Part shown: piece by piece, positions 7,416 through 11,388 of the stretch
Layout: each line of letters opens with the position of its first letter
Numbering within the stretch: the stretch's first letter is position 1
NCBI GenBank assembly: GCA_903944755.1
Contig: CAJATB010000278.1
Coordinates: 1 to 11,388, forward strand
DNA length: 11,388 nt
Origin: an uncultured Bacteroidota bacterium
GTDB lineage: Bacteria > Bacteroidota > Bacteroidia > Chitinophagales > Chitinophagaceae
Direction of reading: 5' to 3'
Translations under genes and position numbers: made by a program
The notes under the pieces: model-generated
Database searches by the model: none
The model's input: the letters and a program-made list of their open reading frames with translations, nothing else
What the model was told of the DNA's origin: nothing

Positions 7416-7781
7416 TTAATTGCATATTTTAATGAAAATAGTTTTTTCTGGAACGGGACTATATGCAAGACATTTAACGCAGGATTCATTTTTAGTTGTA
7501 GTTGGAATTGTAAAGTAAAAACTATCACCTTCTTTTAAGTTGGGTATTGGATCACAAAAATTGGCTATGGCGAAAACATTTTTATAAATTGAGTCTGATA
7601 GTGGGTTTTTCCAAGTACGCTCAATTAACAAACTATCTATAGTCCCTTCGGTAAGCTGAACTACGTAATTTGTACAAATACCTTTAATGACAAGCTTACC
7701 TTTATAACAGACACCCTCAAGCGCCTCTTCTTTGTTACAGGAACACAATATTATTAATAAAATTACAATAGCTTTTTTCAC
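7416..7781 (-). CDS. Small Cys-rich lipoprotein of unknown function
   Basis: This 121-residue protein begins with a lipoprotein signal, MKKAIVILLIILCSC, where C15 in LCSC is the likely lipidated cysteine. The mature part then has six further cysteines (C25, C36, C76, C101, C104, C120), including a CVKC pair and one in the third-last to last positions (IKICN). Six could form three disulfides in the periplasm or outside. The rest looks like a small beta-rich domain (KLVIKGICTNYVVQL, GDSFYFTIP). I recognise the style as a common Bacteroidota hypothetical lipoprotein but know no function. It starts nine bases after the peptidase stop and so is very likely co-transcribed with it. Confidence 0.8.
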   Translation of the reverse strand: MKKAIVILLIILCSCNKEEALEGVCYKGKLVIKGICTNYVVQLTEGTIDSLLIERTWKNPLSDSIYKNVFAIANFCDPIPNLKEGDSFYFTIPTTTKNESCVKCLAYSPVPEKTIFIKICN

Positions 7782-7790
7782 AAATCACTT

Positions 7791-9431
7791 TTATATAATT
7801 ACTTTTTTTAAATAGTAACCTGTTGGATCTACTAATGGGGCCATGTCACTATTTACCCTTACTCCGGATTTGCCAATAAGCATTCTTACTATTTTACCAT
7901 TTATTAATACATTAAAAGGCAAATCCATAAAATAGTTATTTACTTTTATTTCATATTGCTTATAGCCCACTTCTTTTATAGCAATTTCAATAAGGCTTGT
8001 TGTTTTTAAATAAAAATCAAAATAAGGCTTTAAAGAATAACCAGCTGCAGTACTAAATAAATTTTCTACATCATTTGAGGTAACAAAATTATCATAAGTA
8101 TACGCAGGATCGGTTGACAATTTTTTTAGTGTTTTAAGAAATAATGCTTCTCCAATTATATATCTTAGGCTATGCATGAAAAAAGAACCCTTAGTGTAAA
8201 TATCACTACCGGCGTAAGTTTCATCTTCTGATAATTCTTCTCCGCCAACCATTGGTTTTTTATGCTTAATACTTTTTTTGTGTCCTGCAATGATTTCGTT
8301 GTAAGCCTCTTGTCCACCTAATTCATAGTATGCTAAAGCTTCTGCATAAGTGGCAATTCCTTCCTGTATCCACATATGAGCCCAATCCTTGTTAGTCACT
8401 TTATTTGCCCACCATTCATGTGCATATTCATGGTATAAGTTTGCAGAATATGGATTTCCGTTTATATTTATGTATTTAAATTTATTATCAAAAGTGATCA
8501 TAGTTTGGTGCTCCATCCCAGAATTTGGGACTTCTGCAATACCAATCTTTTCCTTAAACCAAGGGTATTCCCCAAAATATTTTTCTAGAATTTTTGTATC
8601 TCTAATTTTTGTTTCAATAAGTTTTTTTGCATGGGTAGTATCTTCTTCTAACACATAAAATTCAATTGGTACTTTGTTGCCATTAATGGTTGTATAATTA
8701 TCTTTTGCAACATAATATTTGCCAATATTAAAAACAATACAATAATTACTTATTGTATAATTTGTTTTCCAAAAAAATGTTGTCTTATTTTTAATAGTTC
8801 GTTTGCTTTGTAATAGTCCTGGTCCTGCAACACTTAAGCCTTCTGGTACGGTAATTTTCATATCTACTCCTTCATTAGGCTCATCACTAGGATGGTCTTT
8901 ACATGGGAAATATAATCTACCCCCTTCTTTTTGACAATTAATAGAAACCCAGTCGTTTCCTAAACTATCCTTAGACCAAGTAAACCCACCAAGCCATGGT
9001 GGTCTTGCTGATATTGGGGGCATACCTCCATATTTTATATCAACTAAGTGTCGCCCTTCTATAAAAAGCTTTTCAGTAATATAAATTTTATCTTCTTTTT
9101 GTTCGAATTTGACAGGCTTTTTATCAACTAAAATTCTATCAACTTTGAGTAAATGAACTAGGTCTAATAATATTGTATCGGTTGGCTTCAACAAGTTCAT
9201 TGTTACTACCGTATTTCCATTTATTGATTTATTGGCTAAATCAACTTCTAAATTTATACTATAATGTCTGATATCCATAATAGCCTGGAGTGGTTTTAGT
9301 TTACCTCCAGACGATAAATAACTAATATCTAAATTTTGTGCAAACGACAATTGATAAAATAGGGTAGCAATTATGACAATTATAAATTTATTATAATTTC
9401 CTTTTTTCTTTATTGCTGACATATTGTACAT
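7791..9431 (-). CDS. Secreted M1-family zinc metallopeptidase (aminopeptidase N-like, short form)
   Basis: This is a 546-residue gluzincin. An N-terminal signal peptide ends near QLSFAQ (residue 32). Residues about 50-240 form the beta-sandwich N-domain of M1 peptidases. The catalytic domain has the substrate-binding motif G305-M-E-H-Q, in place of the classical GAMEN, then the zinc site H334-E335-Y-A-H338 with the third ligand E357 exactly 18 residues on (IQEG). The transition-state tyrosine is probably Y412 (YTKGSFFMH). After the helical part only a short beta tail follows, so the long ERAP1-like C-terminal domain of PepN is absent. It should remove N-terminal residues from peptides outside the cytoplasm. 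Two starts are possible, M1 or M4 (SAIKKK); both leave the signal peptide intact. A 14-bp palindrome lies 38 bases upstream of the start. The Cys-rich lipoprotein follows in the same operon. Confidence 0.93.
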   Translation of the reverse strand: MYNMSAIKKKGNYNKFIIVIIATLFYQLSFAQNLDISYLSSGGKLKPLQAIMDIRHYSINLEVDLANKSINGNTVVTMNLLKPTDTILLDLVHLLKVDRILVDKKPVKFEQKEDKIYITEKLFIEGRHLVDIKYGGMPPISARPPWLGGFTWSKDSLGNDWVSINCQKEGGRLYFPCKDHPSDEPNEGVDMKITVPEGLSVAGPGLLQSKRTIKNKTTFFWKTNYTISNYCIVFNIGKYYVAKDNYTTINGNKVPIEFYVLEEDTTHAKKLIETKIRDTKILEKYFGEYPWFKEKIGIAEVPNSGMEHQTMITFDNKFKYININGNPYSANLYHEYAHEWWANKVTNKDWAHMWIQEGIATYAEALAYYELGGQEAYNEIIAGHKKSIKHKKPMVGGEELSEDETYAGSDIYTKGSFFMHSLRYIIGEALFLKTLKKLSTDPAYTYDNFVTSNDVENLFSTAAGYSLKPYFDFYLKTTSLIEIAIKEVGYKQYEIKVNNYFMDLPFNVLINGKIVRMLIGKSGVRVNSDMAPLVDPTGYYLKKVII

Positions 9432-9469
9432 TTTAAGTATTGAATTTAACCAATTTATTTTGATAGCTC

Positions 9470-9483
9470 ATTGCTTAAGCAAT
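9470..9483. promoter_or_regulatory. Perfect 14-bp palindrome upstream of the M1 peptidase, possible operator
   Basis: ATTGCTTAAGCAAT is its own reverse complement over all 14 bases. It lies 38 bases before the peptidase start and about 170 bases before the divergent small membrane-protein gene. The position and two-fold symmetry fit a dimeric regulator site, but no regulator is encoded nearby and there is no second copy in the window. Confidence 0.3.
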
Positions 9484-9649
9484 TTTAAGGGTCCAAATAG
9501 AATAGAACATAAATAGAATTAATTAAGCACCAGTTACTTAACTAATATATTGATAAATAGGCTTTTATGTAAAATTTGAAAGCATTTGCTACATTCAGTT
9601 CTGCCTAAGTAATTTATTGTCTTATCTTCAAGCCATAAATTAATGTATT

Positions 9650-9889
9650 ATGACAGAAAAGGTTGTTATTGCAATTTGGGTTTTATCAGCTATTTATTGT
9701 TTGTATAAGTTACATAAAAGATCTGCATCAACCTCATTAGATGGTGTGATTGGTCATACGCCTGGTTTAGAAGTTATTATGGTTGTTATTTTAGGTCCAT
9801 TGCTAGCTGTTATTGATATGTCGCTTACTTGGATTAAAATTTACACTGCTGCAGAAGAAGCAAGACGCAGAGGCGATGAGAAAAAATAA
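9650..9889 (+). CDS. Small two-helix membrane protein of unknown function
   Basis: This 79-residue protein has two hydrophobic segments, about 5-20 (VVIAIWVLSAIYCLYK) and 41-65 (EVIMVVILGPLLAVIDMSL and beyond). They are separated by a short polar stretch with HKR and SASTSLDG. The C-terminus is charged (AAEEARRRGDEKK) and probably cytosolic, which would give a hairpin with both ends inside. I do not recognise a family. It stands alone: the M1 peptidase upstream is divergent and the MFS gene downstream is convergent, with a 34-base gap. Real coding is supported by the well-formed amphipathic pattern and by the absence of a competing gene on the other strand. The start at 9650 is the only suitable ATG in frame. 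Confidence 0.7.
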   Translation: MTEKVVIAIWVLSAIYCLYKLHKRSASTSLDGVIGHTPGLEVIMVVILGPLLAVIDMSLTWIKIYTAAEEARRRGDEKK

Positions 9890-9923
9890 AATAACATTAA
9901 GTGTTTATTATCACGCTGTTGTT

Positions 9924-11159
9924 TTATAGTGTTTTGGTTGCATCTATCTTAAACCAAACAAACGCGCCTGCTAATACTATCATCCCAATAAGTAATAAGG
10001 GCAGGTTATAGCCATAGGAGTTAGCTAGGTAACCAAAAACGACAGTGCTTATATAGGCACCTGTTAAACCCGCTGTATTCATTGAACCAGATACAGCTCC
10101 ACTTCTTTCTCCACCCATATCCATCGCAACAGCCCAAGCCACGGGTGCTGTCACATCCATACAAGCCATACCTATACCAAGTGCAATTATTGCAGTCAGG
10201 TTATCAGTTACTAAGGAAGCTCCTATTAAACACAGGCCTGCTATAAATAAACCTATCATGGGTACAATACGGCGCCCCCATTTTTTGCCTAACTTGATAA
10301 TTGCTTTGTCACTTAGCCAACCTCCTGTAAAACAACCTAGTGCAGCAAGTAGGTAGGGTAAGGAGGAAGCCCATATCAATTCTTCTTTCGGGATTAACCT
10401 TCCCTTTTGTAAATAAGTATGGAACCAACTTTGAAAAAAATAGGCGCCAATTGCATAACAAAAATACATGGCCATTAAAAACCATAAATTTTTTGATTCA
10501 AACATTTTCCAAAAAGCAGCCCCCTTCAAGCCATGGTCTTTTGTGGCTGTTCGGTCAGCTTGTATTATAGCTAATTCTTCAGGTGAAATACTTTTATGTT
10601 CCGACGGATTTTCTTTATGCGTTAGTATCCAAAAAATGGCCCAAATTATTCCCGCCACACCTAATACATAAAAAGGCATTTTCCAGTTATAGCTTGTTTG
10701 TAATGGGAATACCACAAAAGGAGTAAGCGCAGCTCCAATGCGAGAGAAGCCCCAAATAGTAGCTTGTGCTCTTGCTCTTTCTAAAGCAGGGAACCATTTA
10801 TTTAATACAATTGAAATATTAGGATACGCGCCCGCTTCTCCTACGCCAAATAAAAAACGTACTACTAATAACATTATAAACCCAGTTGAAAAACCGGTTA
10901 GTATAGTAAAAACGGACCACCAAATTACTACACGGGTAAGTACCTTCTTCCCCCCTAATTTATCACCCAACCAGCCTGTTGGAATTTCAAAAGCACCATA
11001 GGCAATAGTGAATATTCCCAGTATCCAACCCCATTGAACAGTACTTAAATGTAAGTCATCCATAATGGAGGCACTTGCAGAAGAAAGTGCAATACGATCC
11101 AAAAAGGTGATCATAGAAAGCACTGATAAGCTCGCAAGCACTTGGTATCTTTTTTGCAT
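9924..11159 (-). CDS. MFS transporter, anion:cation symporter (ACS) type
   Basis: This 411-residue protein has twelve predicted membrane helices. Helix 1 carries the D21-R22 pair typical of the ACS family, and loop 2-3 has the MFS motif A as GWLGDKLGGKKVL (62-74). Helix 4 has RFLFGVGEAGAYPN (101-114), an ACS-type signature. The central cytosolic loop has ENPSEHKSISPEELAII (about 187-203), matching the P-x-x-H...S-x-E-E pattern of this family. Known ACS members carry hexuronates, galactonate, glucarate, phthalate or similar organic anions with protons or sodium. The substrate here cannot be read from the sequence, and no catabolic operon is visible to help. It has its own transcription start, since the gene to its right on the same strand ends in a terminator at 11252-11281. 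No strong promoter consensus is visible in the 92 bases between the terminator and the ATG. Confidence 0.9.
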   Translation of the reverse strand: MQKRYQVLASLSVLSMITFLDRIALSSASASIMDDLHLSTVQWGWILGIFTIAYGAFEIPTGWLGDKLGGKKVLTRVVIWWSVFTILTGFSTGFIMLLVVRFLFGVGEAGAYPNISIVLNKWFPALERARAQATIWGFSRIGAALTPFVVFPLQTSYNWKMPFYVLGVAGIIWAIFWILTHKENPSEHKSISPEELAIIQADRTATKDHGLKGAAFWKMFESKNLWFLMAMYFCYAIGAYFFQSWFHTYLQKGRLIPKEELIWASSLPYLLAALGCFTGGWLSDKAIIKLGKKWGRRIVPMIGLFIAGLCLIGASLVTDNLTAIIALGIGMACMDVTAPVAWAVAMDMGGERSGAVSGSMNTAGLTGAYISTVVFGYLANSYGYNLPLLLIGMIVLAGAFVWFKIDATKTL

Positions 11160-11251
11160 AGTTGAGGGTTGTGTGCTTTACTAATATAAGCAATTTGCGT
11201 TAAATGCTCCGCTACATACTATGCTTTCTTTGTAGGAGTTATCCCTCAAAT

Positions 11252-11281
11252 AAAAAAGCCGCTCGAATATCGAACGGCTTT
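11252..11281 (-). terminator. Rho-independent terminator of the right-edge gene
   Basis: AAAGCCG at 11255-11261 pairs with CGGCTTT at 11275-11281. After one C/A mismatch, TCGA at 11263-11266 pairs with TCGA at 11270-11273 around a three-base loop. Read on the minus strand, the stem runs straight into six T residues (down to 11252). The plus-strand side has only three T, so the terminator works for minus-strand transcription. It starts 20 bases after the stop codon at 11302. Confidence 0.85.
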
Positions 11282-11301
11282 GGATAATTATTTTATGAAG
11301 C

Positions 11302-11388
11302 TTATACCCTGTAATAATCGGCTTTCCAGTTTTGGATAGCTAACTTAATTTCCTTGTTGCTTAAATTTTCTTTTATTGCTTTATCAAC
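11302..11388 (-). CDS. C-terminus of an unidentified protein (partial, runs off right edge)
   Basis: On the minus strand a frame enters from the right edge and ends at a TAA at 11304-11302. It encodes 28 residues that begin VDKAIKENLSNKEIKLA and end NWKADYYRV. The stretch is charged and helical, with a distinctive NWKADYYRV end. A strong terminator 20 bases after the stop confirms that a transcript ends here, so this is a real gene end and not a chance frame. The fragment is too short for me to assign a family with confidence. Confidence 0.75.
   Translation of the reverse strand, partial: VDKAIKENLSNKEIKLAIQNWKADYYRV

Noticed and set aside
8389..8658. Plus-strand open frame of 89 codons inside the M1 peptidase
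   Set aside because: It lies wholly opposite the catalytic HExxH region of a clear peptidase gene and has no recognisable pattern; it is a shadow of the real gene.
9570..9578. Possible promoter element TA-AAA-TTTG before the 79-residue protein gene
   Set aside because: The spacing is again one base too long for TAnnTTTG and it lies about 70 bases from the start; not called.
9891..9908. Imperfect hairpin ATAACA / TGTTTAT between the small membrane-protein gene and the MFS gene
   Set aside because: The stem needs a bulge, is almost all A-T and has no U-tract, so it is weaker than expected by chance for this base composition.
1..11388. Mobile elements, CRISPR arrays, tRNA or rRNA genes
   Set aside because: No transposase, integrase, terminal inverted repeats, regularly spaced repeats or tRNA-like cloverleaf were seen, and the base composition looks even across the window.

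Overview
The window looks like chromosomal DNA of a Bacteroidota bacterium. It is AT-rich, has no clear Shine-Dalgarno sites, carries one exact TTTG / TAnnTTTG promoter, and encodes family-typical proteins: a periplasmic two-component-regulator propeller with a Y_Y_Y domain, and short-form M1 peptidase and Cys-rich lipoprotein genes side by side. I cannot name the genus. I see no mobile element, CRISPR array, rRNA or tRNA.

Layout. (a) Positions 1-57, minus strand: the first 19 codons of a secreted or membrane protein that runs off the left edge, with a good Bacteroidota promoter just upstream. (b) Positions 58-521: a long divergent intergenic region. (c) Positions 522-7348, plus strand: a tight five-gene operon encoding a periplasmic propeller sensor fused through one membrane helix to a SpoIIE-type PP2C phosphatase, an RsbW-like HATPase, a STAS anti-anti-sigma-like protein, a cytosolic GAF-PAS-class III adenylyl cyclase-HD protein, and a TMEM175-family potassium channel. 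(d) Positions 7416-9431, minus strand: an M1 metallopeptidase followed by a small Cys-rich lipoprotein. (e) Positions 9650-9889, plus strand: a 79-residue two-helix membrane protein of unknown function. (f) Positions 9924-11159, minus strand: an MFS transporter of the anion:cation symporter type. (g) Positions 11302-11388, minus strand: the last 28 codons of another gene, followed by a clear intrinsic terminator.

The centre of interest is the operon. It holds a full partner-switching cassette (phosphatase, kinase, STAS switch) but no sigma factor, no anti-sigma target and no DNA-binding protein. The gene that follows the STAS gene, overlapping it by one base, encodes an apparently active adenylyl cyclase that also carries an intact HD phosphohydrolase domain. 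The simplest reading, which is inference, is that an extracytoplasmic signal controls STAS phosphorylation, and the STAS protein then controls cAMP synthesis or breakdown and possibly potassium flux through the co-transcribed channel.
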